Origin: Candidatus Hydrogenedentota bacterium
GTDB taxonomy: Bacteria > Hydrogenedentota > Hydrogenedentia > Hydrogenedentales > SLHB01
DNA: 45,108 nt
Direction: 5' to 3'
Assembly: GCA_035416745.1 (NCBI GenBank)
Contig: DAOLNV010000004.1
Coordinates: 73,875 to 118,982, forward strand
Made by a program: the position numbers and the translations under genes. The notes under the pieces are model-generated. The model searched no databases. It was not told the origin of the DNA and worked only from the letters and a program-made list of their open reading frames with translations. Below, piece after piece: positions 1 through 8,501 of the stretch. Positions within the stretch are counted from its first letter, which is position 1. Every line of letters starts with the position of its first letter.

Positions 1-198
1 TGCGTCCGGGGGCGAGAGTGGCTGTTCCAGAAGACGTCTGCGTACAGGAAAGACGGCAGTACCTGCATTTCGGGGCCTCAAGAAGCTGCACTGCGCGCGA
101 GACCCGGCAATGTCACCCCGCTTGCACGATTGAAGTGGTTGGGGTACAACGATGGAGCTGGAACGAGATGCAGCATGTCAGCCATGGGGAGAGGTGCG

Positions 199-468
199 AT
201 GGCAAACTTTCTTGACGCTGAATTCGAAAAAGCGGCTGCGGAGGCGACCCGGCTCTCTGAGGAACCCGACAGTGCCACGAAATTGCGGTTGTATGCGCTG
301 TACAAGCAGGGCAAGGAGGGGGATTGCGCCAGGCCGCGCCCGGGCATGACGGATTTCGTGGGTAAGGCCAAACATGACGCGTGGACAGCCCTGAAAGGTC
401 TGAGCCAGGACGAGGCAAAGCAAGCCTACATAACTCTCGTGAAGGAACTGAAGCAAGCCAACGAGTAG
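199..468 (+). CDS. Acyl-CoA-binding protein (ACBP)
   Basis: An 89-residue protein, the usual ACBP length. The family is a small cytosolic four-helix bundle that binds long-chain acyl-CoA esters and buffers or shuttles them. Visible hallmarks are the YALYKQGKEGD segment (acyl-CoA-binding core, around residues 32-42) and the KHDAWTALKGLSQDEAKQAY segment (around 56-75), which matches the family's K-x-DAW-LKG-S-x-A-AY pattern. The ATG at 199 is chosen because a purine-rich Shine-Dalgarno stretch (GGGGAGAGG) lies just upstream and the domain begins immediately; an upstream in-frame ATG at 130 would add unrelated residues. ACBPs are best known from eukaryotes and are patchy in bacteria. The gene stands alone, and the phospholipid genes plsY and pgsA lie 1-3 kb away on the other strand. 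Confidence 0.9.
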   Translation: MANFLDAEFEKAAAEATRLSEEPDSATKLRLYALYKQGKEGDCARPRPGMTDFVGKAKHDAWTALKGLSQDEAKQAYITLVKELKQANE

Positions 469-610
469 GCTCTGCATACCGCACGAACGAAAGGCTCTCC
501 CCGGAAGCCATTGCGGGGCGTGCCGAATCCGCTTGCGGCGAGCGCCTTGCGGTACGAGAAGCAGGCTCCTGGAAATGCTTGCCCGTTTCAGAAAAACAGG
601 CAAGAGAAAC

Positions 611-639
611 TTAAGACTTCGGGTTCCGCGCGGTATAAT
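611..639 (+). promoter_or_regulatory. Sigma-70-type promoter for the lipoprotein gene
   Basis: A perfect TATAAT lies at 634-639. Seventeen bases upstream is TTAAGA (611-616), a four-of-six match to TTGACA. The element is about 50 bp upstream of the lipoprotein start at 689 and sits in a locally AT-rich patch of otherwise GC-rich DNA. Confidence 0.5.
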
Positions 640-688
640 TAGTAATAAGAAGCTGCGGCTATTCGTCAATGAGAGGACCGCCGTCAAG

Positions 689-1084
689 ATGCCGAGGGTG
701 GTGGCCATATCACTGTTCATTCTCCTCATCGTTGGGTGCGTGCACACAACGGAGTCCCCTCCTGTGTTCACCGAAACCTGGCATGACAAGACCAGGGATG
801 CAATGGCCGAAGACAAGGCGCGGAAACAGGCTCAAGAGATTCTCCTGGGAGATGAGAGCGACACGGTGACTGTCCGCGCCGACGAAGAAGGGCGGCCGAA
901 GGTCCAGGTAGGGAAAGACCGATTGCATGCGGACGTGGACGTCAAGAGCGGGGAACCGCGGGTGCGTCTTCGCTACAAGCTCAAGTGGGGGCATGCCGGA
1001 AAAGACATGCCATCGAGCATTCCGCATATACCCCCGGATTCGCAGTCCGCGAACCACGAAGAAGAGGCCTCCAACGGCGAATAG
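689..1084 (+). CDS. Small predicted lipoprotein, unknown function
   Basis: A 131-residue protein. The N-terminus has a short basic start (MPR), a hydrophobic stretch and a lipobox-like LIVGC, so Cys17 would be the lipidated residue after signal peptidase II cleavage. The mature part is highly charged and has no family I recognise; the middle (TVTVRADEEGRPKVQVGKD) looks like short beta strands. The ATG at 689 places the signal peptide at the N-terminus; an upstream in-frame start would bury it. A GAGAGG lies about 12 bases upstream. It converges with plsY, with only 5 bp between the stop codons and no room for a terminator. Confidence 0.6.
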   Translation: MPRVVAISLFILLIVGCVHTTESPPVFTETWHDKTRDAMAEDKARKQAQEILLGDESDTVTVRADEEGRPKVQVGKDRLHADVDVKSGEPRVRLRYKLKWGHAGKDMPSSIPHIPPDSQSANHEEEASNGE

Positions 1085-1089
1085 CCGGT

Positions 1090-1713
1090 TCAGAAACGGT
1101 TCTCTTCCCCTTTCAGAATGCGCTGTAGATTGGCCCGGTGGCGGATGAAAACGAGCACCGCTACGGCGGTTGCAACGGCGCGCAGGGCCCATCCCTGGGG
1201 CAAGGCGTGGGTCGGGTACGTCGCCCATTCGTGAGGCAGTACATACACCGCGATGAGCAGCGCCGTTGCGGCGGACAGACTGCCCGCGCTCACCATTCGG
1301 GTGGCATACACCACACCGGCAAACACGCCCGCGGCGATTACGGTGGCGACCGGCGTCAAGGCCAGGAATACGCCGGTACTCGTCGCCACGCCTTTCCCGC
1401 CCCTGAATTTAACGAATACGGAAGCGATATGACCCACGATAGCGGCCACGCCGCAAGCCAGAGGCGCATACGGCCAGTCACTCAGCAAGGGGGCGATGAC
1501 TAGAACCGCTACAAGCCCTTTCCCAACATCGCCTGCAAGCGCGATGGCGCCCAGTTTCTTGCCAAGGACACGCAGAGTATTGGTGGCGCCGATGTTACGG
1601 CTGCCGTGCTCGCGGATGTCGACGCCGCGAAGCGCCTTTCCGAACCACAGGCCCGTAGGTATCGAGCCCGCAACGTAGGAGAGGACGATGGCTGCGCCCG
1701 TCTGCCACGTCAT
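1090..1713 (-). CDS. plsY: Glycerol-3-phosphate acyltransferase PlsY
   Basis: A 207-residue integral membrane enzyme that transfers the acyl group of acyl-phosphate to sn-glycerol-3-phosphate, making lysophosphatidic acid, the first step of bacterial phospholipid synthesis. The three conserved PlsY motifs are visible: GSRNIGATN (37-45), a GH...FRGGKGVAT segment (around 94-110) and the C-terminal FIRHRANLQRI...GEENRF. Length and hydrophobic segments fit the five-helix family. It is the last gene of pgsA-der-plsY and its ATG overlaps the der stop by 4 bp, so translational coupling is likely. Confidence 0.97.
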   Translation of the reverse strand: MTWQTGAAIVLSYVAGSIPTGLWFGKALRGVDIREHGSRNIGATNTLRVLGKKLGAIALAGDVGKGLVAVLVIAPLLSDWPYAPLACGVAAIVGHIASVFVKFRGGKGVATSTGVFLALTPVATVIAAGVFAGVVYATRMVSAGSLSAATALLIAVYVLPHEWATYPTHALPQGWALRAVATAVAVLVFIRHRANLQRILKGEENRF

Positions 1714-3056
1714 CGGCGTTCCCTCGTTTCCTCGCGCAGTTCAAGCCGGAGCGGCACCCCCTGGAACCCAAACCGTTCCCGGAGCCGGTTCTCGATAAAA
1801 CGCAGATAACTGAAATGAAACAGCCGCTTCTGGTTGACGAAGAGCAAAAACGCGGCGGGTTTCACCCCGGTCTGCGTGCCGTACAGTACCTTGGCCCGCT
1901 TCCCTTTCTGGGAGCCGGCGGCTTCTTGGCCGCGCAACTCCTCGAAGAAGCGGTTCAGGTCGGGCGTGGTAATGCGCTTTTCCGATTCCGCGCGCACCAT
2001 ATCCACGAGATCGAAAATCTTGAAAAGCCGTTGCCGCGTGATATTGGAAATCGTGATCGAGGGCACGTAGTTCAGAAACGGGGCTTTCAGGTTCATCTCT
2101 TCGGCCAGTTCCTTGAAACGCCGGTCCTTATCCTCGATCAAATCCCACTTGGTCCACACGAGCACCATGCCGGCGCCATTTTCGCGTACATACGAGAGGA
2201 TGCGTTTATCCTGCTCGGTAACGCCTTCGGTGGCGTCGATGAGCACCAGGCATACGTCGGCGCGGCGGATCGCCCGCAACGACCTGCTCACGCTGAAGTG
2301 CTCGACGGCCTCCTTGATGCCCGCTTTGCGGCGCATACCGGCCGTGTCGATAAGAACATATGCCCGATCATTCCACACAAAGTCTATATCTATGGCGTCG
2401 CGGGTGGTTCCGGGTTTCTCGTCGACGATCGTGCGCTCCCTGTTGAGAATGGCGTTTACCAGAGACGATTTGCCGACATTGGGTTTTCCGATCACGGCCA
2501 CCTTGGTGCCCGGCTCGTGCTCTTCGGCGGCTGCTCGGGCGTTTTCGGGAAGAACTCCGATGACAGCCCGCACCAAATCCTCAATTCCCAAACCATGTCC
2601 GGCCGAAACAGGCAGCGGTTCCCCGAGCCCAAGGACGTAGAAGTCCGCAAGGTTAATCTGCAAGCGTTCGTTGTCCAGTTTGTTGACGGCCACAAACACG
2701 GGCTTGCCATACTTGAAGAGCTCGTCGCGGAGTTCTTCGTCCGTCCGGGTAATCTCTTGCTGCCCATCAACGACGAAGATGATGGCATCCGCCTCTTCGA
2801 GGGCGGCCCGCACCTGCTCCTGGACCTTGTGCGATACGGGGTCGAGAGGATTCTCGACGACCCCGCCGGTGTCCACCAGGCGAAACTTCTTTCCGAGCCA
2901 CTCGGCAGTGCCGTACGTGCGGTCCCGGGTGATGCCCTCCTCCGAATGGACGATGGCTCTCTGCTTTCCCACGATGCGGTTGAACAGCGTGGACTTGCCC
3001 ACGTTGGGGCGGCCACAAATGGCGACAAGGGGCAATGCCGGGGCCTTCGCCATCAC
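1710..3056 (-). CDS. der: Ribosome-associated GTPase Der (EngA)
   Basis: A 448-residue tandem GTPase needed for 50S subunit assembly. The first G domain has GRPNVGKS (15-22), the switch-I GITRDR, DTGG (62-65) and NKLD (125-128). The second has GKPNVGKS (190-197), PGTTRD (215-220), DTAG (237-240) and TKWD (302-305), where Thr replaces the usual Asn of NKxD, as in many Der proteins. A KH-like C-terminal domain (about 350-448) follows. Two start codons, at 3056 and 3053, are adjacent; the first overlaps the pgsA stop in an ATGA arrangement. It is the middle gene of a three-gene overlapping operon. Confidence 0.97.
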   Translation of the reverse strand: MMAKAPALPLVAICGRPNVGKSTLFNRIVGKQRAIVHSEEGITRDRTYGTAEWLGKKFRLVDTGGVVENPLDPVSHKVQEQVRAALEEADAIIFVVDGQQEITRTDEELRDELFKYGKPVFVAVNKLDNERLQINLADFYVLGLGEPLPVSAGHGLGIEDLVRAVIGVLPENARAAAEEHEPGTKVAVIGKPNVGKSSLVNAILNRERTIVDEKPGTTRDAIDIDFVWNDRAYVLIDTAGMRRKAGIKEAVEHFSVSRSLRAIRRADVCLVLIDATEGVTEQDKRILSYVRENGAGMVLVWTKWDLIEDKDRRFKELAEEMNLKAPFLNYVPSITISNITRQRLFKIFDLVDMVRAESEKRITTPDLNRFFEELRGQEAAGSQKGKRAKVLYGTQTGVKPAAFLLFVNQKRLFHFSYLRFIENRLRERFGFQGVPLRLELREETRERR

Positions 3057-3604
3057 GCTGCTCCTTTGCGCCGTGCTTGACGCAAGCCTTCAATGAAATA
3101 GTCTATCAGGGAGATGATTGTCATTGCAGTGGCCGCATAGAGAAGGCCGCCTGCAAGATTACACGCCAACAAGACGGCCACAATATAGGCCAACTGGAAA
3201 ACCGTCGTAAGCTTCCCCGTAAGCCGCGGCCGTACCCGCAATATCTGGAAAAAGTCGCTCAGAACATATGCGCCCATGCTGATCACCACATCGCGGCCAA
3301 GCACGAGCGCCGGAAACCACTGGGGCACGGGATGCGCAAACGTCTCATTCACCGCGAGAAACACCAGCGTGACGTTAATCAGCAGCTTGTCGGCGATTGG
3401 GTCGAGGATCGCGCCCAGCCGCGATTTCTGACAGAATACGCGCGCGATGAACCCATCGACCGCATCGGACAGGGCAGCCGCCAGAAACGCGGCCAGCGCG
3501 ACGACCCGCCAGTGCGGCTGGACCGCCGTATACGCGACGACGCTCCACCCAATAAAGGGTATCGACAACAACCGGGCGATGGTGATCCAATTCGCGATGG
3601 TCAC
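3053..3604 (-). CDS. pgsA: CDP-diacylglycerol--glycerol-3-phosphate 3-phosphatidyltransferase
   Basis: A 183-residue membrane enzyme of the CDP-alcohol phosphatidyltransferase family. It is expected to form phosphatidylglycerophosphate from CDP-diacylglycerol and glycerol-3-phosphate. The diagnostic motif D-x2-DG-x2-AR-x8-G-x3-D-x3-D is complete, with D47, D50, D68 and D72 as the metal-binding and catalytic aspartates. Several hydrophobic helices flank it. The assignment to PgsA rather than another family member rests on length and overall resemblance (TIANWITIARLLSIP start) and on the neighbour plsY. First gene of the pgsA-der-plsY operon, overlapping der by 4 bp. Confidence 0.92.
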   Translation of the reverse strand: MTIANWITIARLLSIPFIGWSVVAYTAVQPHWRVVALAAFLAAALSDAVDGFIARVFCQKSRLGAILDPIADKLLINVTLVFLAVNETFAHPVPQWFPALVLGRDVVISMGAYVLSDFFQILRVRPRLTGKLTTVFQLAYIVAVLLACNLAGGLLYAATAMTIISLIDYFIEGLRQARRKGAA

Positions 3605-3856
3605 GATGGCGCCTCTGACCGGACCGATGCAGCCCGTAATTCCCCATGTCAGCCCCGGGGCCCAGGCAATCGCAACCCCTTGATTCTTGTACGGTTGTGA
3701 AACAGGAAGTTGCCTGCCAGACTATATCATCCCTCCCCCGGACGGTTCAATGCCCCTTGCGGGCCCCCTCGCGGGCCCCCTAACGATCGCGCACGGGGAA
3801 TACGCTTGGGACAGGTCACCCGGTCTTGCTTCGCGGAATCTTGGGTGCCACGGGTG

Positions 3857-4249
3857 TTACGTTTTCTCGTGTTCTTCTGCCTTGGCGATTTGTCGTTTGA
3901 TCTGGGCAATCAGTTCGGCGGGCGAAAACGGTTTGGTAAGCAGGCCGTTTGCGCCAGCTTGCCGGCACCGCACCATGGCCTCAGCCGTGTGGGCTGAGGT
4001 GACACAGATAACCGGGATATGGTGGGTCTGCGGGTTTGCCTTGAGGTGTTGGCATACTTCGTAGCCGCTCATCATGGGCATCATGATATCCAGCAGGATA
4101 AGGGCCGGTTCCTCGGACTCTGCAATATCCAAGGCGCTGATGCCGTCATAGGCCGCGACGCTCTCGAAACCTTCGTTTTCAAGTGCGCGCTCGATGAGGC
4201 TGACCACATCCGGCTCATCGTCCACGATCAGGATTTTCGGCTTGGCCAA
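3857..4249 (-). CDS. Single-domain response regulator (CheY-like)
   Basis: A 130-residue receiver domain with no output domain. Visible are the acidic pair D10-D11, the phospho-acceptor D54 in LLDIMMP, a Thr/Ser in VICVTSAH and the KP pair in LLTKPFSP. It probably relays phosphate to, or binds, another protein. The start is an unusual TTG at 4249: it begins the receiver fold (LAKPKILIVDDE), and GGAG lies 7 bases upstream inside the last codons of the PilZ-like gene. An upstream extension in this frame has no domain and overlaps the PilZ-like gene. Only 4 bases separate it from that gene's stop, so the pair is probably translationally coupled. Confidence 0.88.
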   Translation of the reverse strand: MAKPKILIVDDEPDVVSLIERALENEGFESVAAYDGISALDIAESEEPALILLDIMMPMMSGYEVCQHLKANPQTHHIPVICVTSAHTAEAMVRCRQAGANGLLTKPFSPAELIAQIKRQIAKAEEHEKT

Positions 4250-4253
4250 TGTC

Positions 4254-4715
4254 CTACTCCCTTCCGCGTTGTTTGAGGCCCGCGGCATGCAGGTCGCGTG
4301 TATGCATACGTGTTCGCTCGTGTTGCCGCAGTCGCGTTTTGCGCAGTGGTTTACGCAACGGCTTGGCTTCCTGACGGGAGACTTTATCCTGGAGAACCTG
4401 GATTCCGTGCTCCACGAAACCATCGCTTTGAAGAATATTGCGCACCACCAGACCCATGACCGGCTTGGTAAGAGGTTCCCGGAATTCGTCATCGCGCATA
4501 AGTTGGACGTGGACGTGCATGCCCGGCGGCAACGATTCCATCATGCGCACCAGCATCCCGTACGCATTGATGTCCAGGATGACGCCGCGCATGTGCACAT
4601 CCGGCGCGTCTTCGGGCCAAACCAGACACGGGCGGCAGGTTTCCGTGCGGGGAGCTACCCGTTTCCCGCGGCGCAGCGATTTGCTGTCGGTAGAAAAGAA
4701 CATTTCATCGGCCAT
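4254..4715 (-). CDS. PilZ-like domain protein
   Basis: A 153-residue protein resembling PilZ, the c-di-GMP receptor domain. An RRGKR segment (15-19) gives the RxxxR motif, and DINAYG (48-53) corresponds to (D/N)x(S/A)xxG with Asn in place of Ser/Ala. The beta-rich middle (GVILDINAYGMLVRM, MHVHVQLM, MGLVVRNIL, HGIQVL) fits a PilZ barrel. The C-terminal 40 residues are strongly basic. The imperfect second motif means c-di-GMP binding is likely but not certain. It forms a two-gene operon with the receiver protein at 3857-4249, suggesting a second-messenger or motility/surface output for that phosphorelay. Confidence 0.7.
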   Translation of the reverse strand: MADEMFFSTDSKSLRRGKRVAPRTETCRPCLVWPEDAPDVHMRGVILDINAYGMLVRMMESLPPGMHVHVQLMRDDEFREPLTKPVMGLVVRNILQSDGFVEHGIQVLQDKVSRQEAKPLRKPLRKTRLRQHERTRMHTRDLHAAGLKQRGRE

Positions 4716-4949
4716 GTGGCGCTCCCCTGCCCGTCGGCCTCAAGCAACGCTCGCACACAGAATAGCGGCGGGCGCTCCAAGGCTGACGGAACACTTCTGT
4801 CCTTCCTATACTCTTAACATACCGTAACTTGACAAGGTTTTCCAGTGCCCTGTGCAGTATCTGCGGTATTCCCGGGAGTACGGGCAGAAAGGCCAATCCG
4901 CACGACACATATATTATCCAATAAAATCAAATAAGTTACGAAATATTGT

Positions 4950-4978
4950 TTGACAAACACGGGCGGCGTGGATACAAT
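4950..4978 (+). promoter_or_regulatory. Near-consensus sigma-70 promoter
   Basis: A perfect TTGACA (4950-4955) is followed after exactly 17 bp by TACAAT (4973-4978). The element lies in an AT-rich patch 113 bp upstream of the response regulator start at 5091. It is the best sigma-70-type promoter in the window and implies strong basal expression of that gene. Confidence 0.8.
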
Positions 4979-5090
4979 TACAGCATATAGTGGTATGCGG
5001 CGCATTGGCAACCGTATATTGATAGACCCCCGGCCCGAGTTAAGAAAAAGGGGCTCCAAGAGGTGCCGTAGAGGTGAAGGCTTGGCTCAG

Positions 5091-5489
5091 ATGGTGAACG
5101 GACAAATGGTACGCATGCCGGTTATTCTGGTTACGGACGATGATGAGGTCGTCGTGCAGGTGCTTTCGCAGTGGTTCAAGGCCCGCGGGTTTATGGTGGA
5201 CATTGCCCGCGATGGTTTGGAAGCCGTCAATAAGTGCAGGGACCGGCTCTTCGACGTGGTCACAATGGATATCGAAATGCCGAAGATGGGCGGTATCGAC
5301 GCTATCCGGCTAATCAAGGCCTTCAATCCGGCGGTGCCGGTTATTGTGTTGACGGGGTATGCGACCCGGGCGGATTTGGCGGAAGGCTGCCAGGCTGACA
5401 AGATACTTGCGAAACCTATGCCCTTGAGCGCCCTTGAGCAAGAGGTGCGTGCCTTGCTGCGGCCGTCTGCCGCCGCAGCGAACGCCTGA
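5091..5489 (+). CDS. Single-domain response regulator
   Basis: A 132-residue receiver protein. The acidic cluster D16-D17-D18, the phospho-acceptor D60 in TMDIEMP, the Thr of VIVLTGY and the Lys of ILAKPMPL are all present, so it should be phosphorylatable. There is no output domain. The ATG at 5091 follows GAGGTGAAGG by 10 bases; the alternative ATG at 5106 would also keep the whole fold. It converges with the sialidase gene (23 bp between stops). No kinase is adjacent; the nearest is the hybrid kinase at 9.1 kb. Confidence 0.88.
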   Translation: MVNGQMVRMPVILVTDDDEVVVQVLSQWFKARGFMVDIARDGLEAVNKCRDRLFDVVTMDIEMPKMGGIDAIRLIKAFNPAVPVIVLTGYATRADLAEGCQADKILAKPMPLSALEQEVRALLRPSAAAANA

Positions 5490-5512
5490 CCGCCTGCTTT
5501 TCCGTGTTGCTA

Positions 5513-6616
5513 TTAGCCGTAGAACCAATCCAGCGGCACGCGGAGGATCTGCGTGCGGTTGAGTTCGCCAACCGTGGAATCGCCGGCACAATGGGCGACC
5601 AAGGCCGCGTCATCCACGAATTCCAGGGCTGTATAGCAGTACCAACCGTCGGGGTTTGTTTCCAACATGCGCACGTTTCCCCACGTCTGACCCTCGTCTC
5701 GCGAGATGGCCGCGGCAAACGGAGTGCGTTTCCCTTTCAAAGAGGCATCAATACTACTGTGATCGTTCCACAACAACAGCAGGTCGCCTGTCGCGGGAAT
5801 GCGCTCGATGGTGGCGGGAGATACCGGGCTCATGATGTTGGTCAATTCGGCTGGAGTCCAGGTGAGCCCCTGGTCGGTCGAGAATGACCGCATCTGACAA
5901 CCCTGGTCCGTGCGGCACAACATCATGAGGCGCCCGTCTTTGAGGGCAACGACGGCGGGTTCCTGAAGGCCGGACTGGCTGTCTTTCGGGGCATCGAGGA
6001 TCGACTGGCTCGGGCCCCACGTCTTGCCGCCATCGTCCGAGAGGTAGCACATCGCCTGGCCGCGTCTGTTGAAGGTTTCGCCGGGCAGGCTATGGCGCGC
6101 GGCGGGAATCACCAGGCGGCCGCTCTCGAGCTGGGTCACGCGGTCGTTGTTGACCACAAAATACCCTGCGGGCTCGATGCACAGGATGGGCTCGCCCCAT
6201 GTCTTCGCCTCGTCGTTCGAGATGCGCATGACCGGGCGGCAGTCGCTGGTCGAGTTCTTGCGAAGATAGAAAAGCGCAATCTCCCCTGTCTGAAGCCGCA
6301 GCAGTGACACCGACATGACGTTCATGCCGCCCTCGTTGGCAAGAATAACGATGTCCTCGCCGGACCACGTCTTGCCGCGATCGGTCGAGACGCGTCCCGC
6401 CAGGAAAGCCGCGCCATGGTCGCTCCCGCTTTCGGTGAAATGGGTGTAGACGAAGAGCAGCCGGCCGTCGTTCAACTGGATGAAATCGCCTTCGGAATTG
6501 CGCGAATTGCCGGCGCCGGGCGACAAGACGAGGACGCGCTGAGGCCCTTCGGGTTCCGCCGCGACGGCAACAAGGCTCAGCACACACGTAACTGCAAGAA
6601 CGGCAACATGCTTCAT
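5513..6616 (-). CDS. Secreted BNR-repeat sialidase-like protein
   Basis: A 367-residue predicted exported six-bladed propeller of the sialidase/neuraminidase type. A signal peptide (MKHVAVLAVTCVLSLVAVAA) precedes five Asp-box (BNR) motifs: STDRGKTW (77-84), SNDEAKTW (133-140), SDDGGKTW (193-200), STDQGLTW (246-253) and SRDEGQTW (305-312). The family hydrolyses terminal sialic acids or related sugars, but related proteins act on other glycans, so the exact substrate is unknown. It lies 55 bp downstream of the CstA-type carrier on the same strand and is probably cotranscribed with it. Confidence 0.85.
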   Translation of the reverse strand: MKHVAVLAVTCVLSLVAVAAEPEGPQRVLVLSPGAGNSRNSEGDFIQLNDGRLLFVYTHFTESGSDHGAAFLAGRVSTDRGKTWSGEDIVILANEGGMNVMSVSLLRLQTGEIALFYLRKNSTSDCRPVMRISNDEAKTWGEPILCIEPAGYFVVNNDRVTQLESGRLVIPAARHSLPGETFNRRGQAMCYLSDDGGKTWGPSQSILDAPKDSQSGLQEPAVVALKDGRLMMLCRTDQGCQMRSFSTDQGLTWTPAELTNIMSPVSPATIERIPATGDLLLLWNDHSSIDASLKGKRTPFAAAISRDEGQTWGNVRMLETNPDGWYCYTALEFVDDAALVAHCAGDSTVGELNRTQILRVPLDWFYG

Positions 6617-6671
6617 GACGCAATCTTTCTCCAGGGTCTGGCCGAAGACCTTTTCGACGGGCCCGGCGTGT

Positions 6672-8501
6672 TCAGCAGCCTCTGCCGCCTTCGCTGGCTG
6701 CCCGGGCCTTGGCGGATGCGGTTTCGATGGGCGGCAGGGGCTCGGGCAAGACGCCTCTGGCGCGTTGCCACATGAGCGCGGCTTCCAGGATCATCCAGGC
6801 TTCGAGGAGCAACACGGCGCTGCCAATTGCGGCCAGCAGCCAGTTCGATTTTCCCAACCACGTGACGACGTTCGTGCCCATGGCCCAGGCCGGCAGGATT
6901 ACCATGATCGCAAGCGGGATTGCGAGCACGTACGCCGGGCGGCTGTGGCGGATAAGGTAGAAGGCGACTACCAGGAAGGCCAGTCCGGCGAGAAGCTGGT
7001 TGATGGCGCCGAACAACGGCCACAGGATCAGGCCGCCCGACCCGGGTCCGTTCGGGCCCGGGATCATAGCCAGCGCTCCCCCCGTGAGGACCGCCACCAG
7101 GGTCGCGGCATACTTGTTGCGCAGCGCTGGAACGCGAACCACGCCCGCCAGTTCTTGCACGATGTAGCGCTGCAAACGAGTGGCCGTATCAAGGGTGGTC
7201 GTGACGAAACATGCGATCATGACCGCGGCGATCCCCTTGGCCAGGGGGAGCGGGATCTTCAGAGCAGCAATCAGGTTTCCCGCGCCTTCGACATACGCGC
7301 CAACTTGGCGCGCGAGGCCGCTCATGGCCCCCCACCCGCCGCCGTAATAAGCGGACCACGCGGCTGTGCCCGTGACCGCATGGCCATCCTGCATGACACC
7401 CAGGCCGAGCCCCGCGCCGCACGCCACAATCACCAGCACGGCAAGTGCGCCCTCCATGAGCATCGAGCCGTATCCTACGAACTGGGCATCCACTTCGTTG
7501 CGGAGCTGCTTGGATGACGTGCCTGACGATACCAGGCAATGGAATCCTGAAACCGCGCCGCACGCCACAGTAATGAACAAGAAAGGAAACAAGGGCGGGG
7601 CGTCCCCCGGCACGTCGGCATTAATGGCGGGGGCCACCATCTCCGGCTGGGCTACCACCAACCCCAATACCAGGAGGACCAGTGCCACGATAAGCTGGTG
7701 GGAATTGATGTAATCCCGCGGCTGCAGGAGCGTCCAGACGGGGAGCACGCTCGCGAAAAAGCAATACACGAGAAGGATGGCCGTCCATATAACCACGACC
7801 GATTTCAACCCGCTGAAAAAGCCCACTTCGGTGCCTGCGAACAGGGGGATGCCGAGTAGCGCGCTGAGGTCGACGGGCAACAGATAAACGCCGACTGCGA
7901 CGGCAGCATACAGGATGATAAGAGCCCCGATCGAGGGCAAGAGCAAGTTGCCGCCGTACCTGTAGATCCAGAAGCCCACGGCCACCGCCACGGGCATGGC
8001 CACCCAGGCCGAAAGCACGCTCTGGGGATAAATCGAGAAAATGACGGCAATCACGAGCCCGAAGATGGCAATCACGACCATGAGCACAAAGAAGAGAACT
8101 ATCAAGAACAGCACGCGGGCCCGGGGGGATATCATTCGGCCGGCGATGTCCCCGATAGACTGGCCCCGCGAGCGGACAGATACCACCAGAGCGCCGAAAT
8201 CGTGCACAGCGCCTATGAAGATGGACCCGAACACCACCCACAACAACGCCGGCAGCCAGCCCCAGAATATGGCAATGGCAGGCCCGACAATCGGCCCCGT
8301 CCCGGCTATCGATGTGAAATGATGGCCAAACAGGACCTCTTTGCGCGTGGGAACGTAATCGACTCCGTCTTCCATCCCTTTCGAGGGAACGAGCGCGTTG
8401 GGGTCTAGACGGAATATCTTCCGGGCTAGAAATCGTCCGTATGTATGGTACGCAATGACGAATCCGACGCCTGAAAGTAGCGCTATCATTATGCTTGTCA
8501 T
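6672..8501 (-). CDS. CstA-family carbon starvation carrier
   Basis: A 609-residue polytopic membrane protein of the CstA family. Family members take up pyruvate or peptides during carbon limitation. The HHFTSIAGTGPIVGP motif (60-74) is typical, and more than a dozen hydrophobic helices follow. The ATG at 8501 is preceded by GGAGGG 10 bases upstream and by a good promoter about 75 bp further up. The frame stays open 162 codons upstream, but that stretch is proline/arginine-rich noise running through the promoter. It heads an operon with the sialidase. Which substrate this protein moves cannot be read from sequence. Confidence 0.93.
   Translation of the reverse strand: MTSIMIALLSGVGFVIAYHTYGRFLARKIFRLDPNALVPSKGMEDGVDYVPTRKEVLFGHHFTSIAGTGPIVGPAIAIFWGWLPALLWVVFGSIFIGAVHDFGALVVSVRSRGQSIGDIAGRMISPRARVLFLIVLFFVLMVVIAIFGLVIAVIFSIYPQSVLSAWVAMPVAVAVGFWIYRYGGNLLLPSIGALIILYAAVAVGVYLLPVDLSALLGIPLFAGTEVGFFSGLKSVVVIWTAILLVYCFFASVLPVWTLLQPRDYINSHQLIVALVLLVLGLVVAQPEMVAPAINADVPGDAPPLFPFLFITVACGAVSGFHCLVSSGTSSKQLRNEVDAQFVGYGSMLMEGALAVLVIVACGAGLGLGVMQDGHAVTGTAAWSAYYGGGWGAMSGLARQVGAYVEGAGNLIAALKIPLPLAKGIAAVMIACFVTTTLDTATRLQRYIVQELAGVVRVPALRNKYAATLVAVLTGGALAMIPGPNGPGSGGLILWPLFGAINQLLAGLAFLVVAFYLIRHSRPAYVLAIPLAIMVILPAWAMGTNVVTWLGKSNWLLAAIGSAVLLLEAWMILEAALMWQRARGVLPEPLPPIETASAKARAASEGGRGC

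Noticed and set aside
1..198. A gene at the left edge
   Set aside because: Short open frames on both strands here lack ribosome-binding sites and family resemblance; no partial protein could be supported.
3759..3782. Tandem 12-bp GC-rich repeat (GCGGGCCCCCTM, two copies)
   Set aside because: Only two short copies between operons, with no palindrome or promoter context; probably chance in GC-rich DNA.
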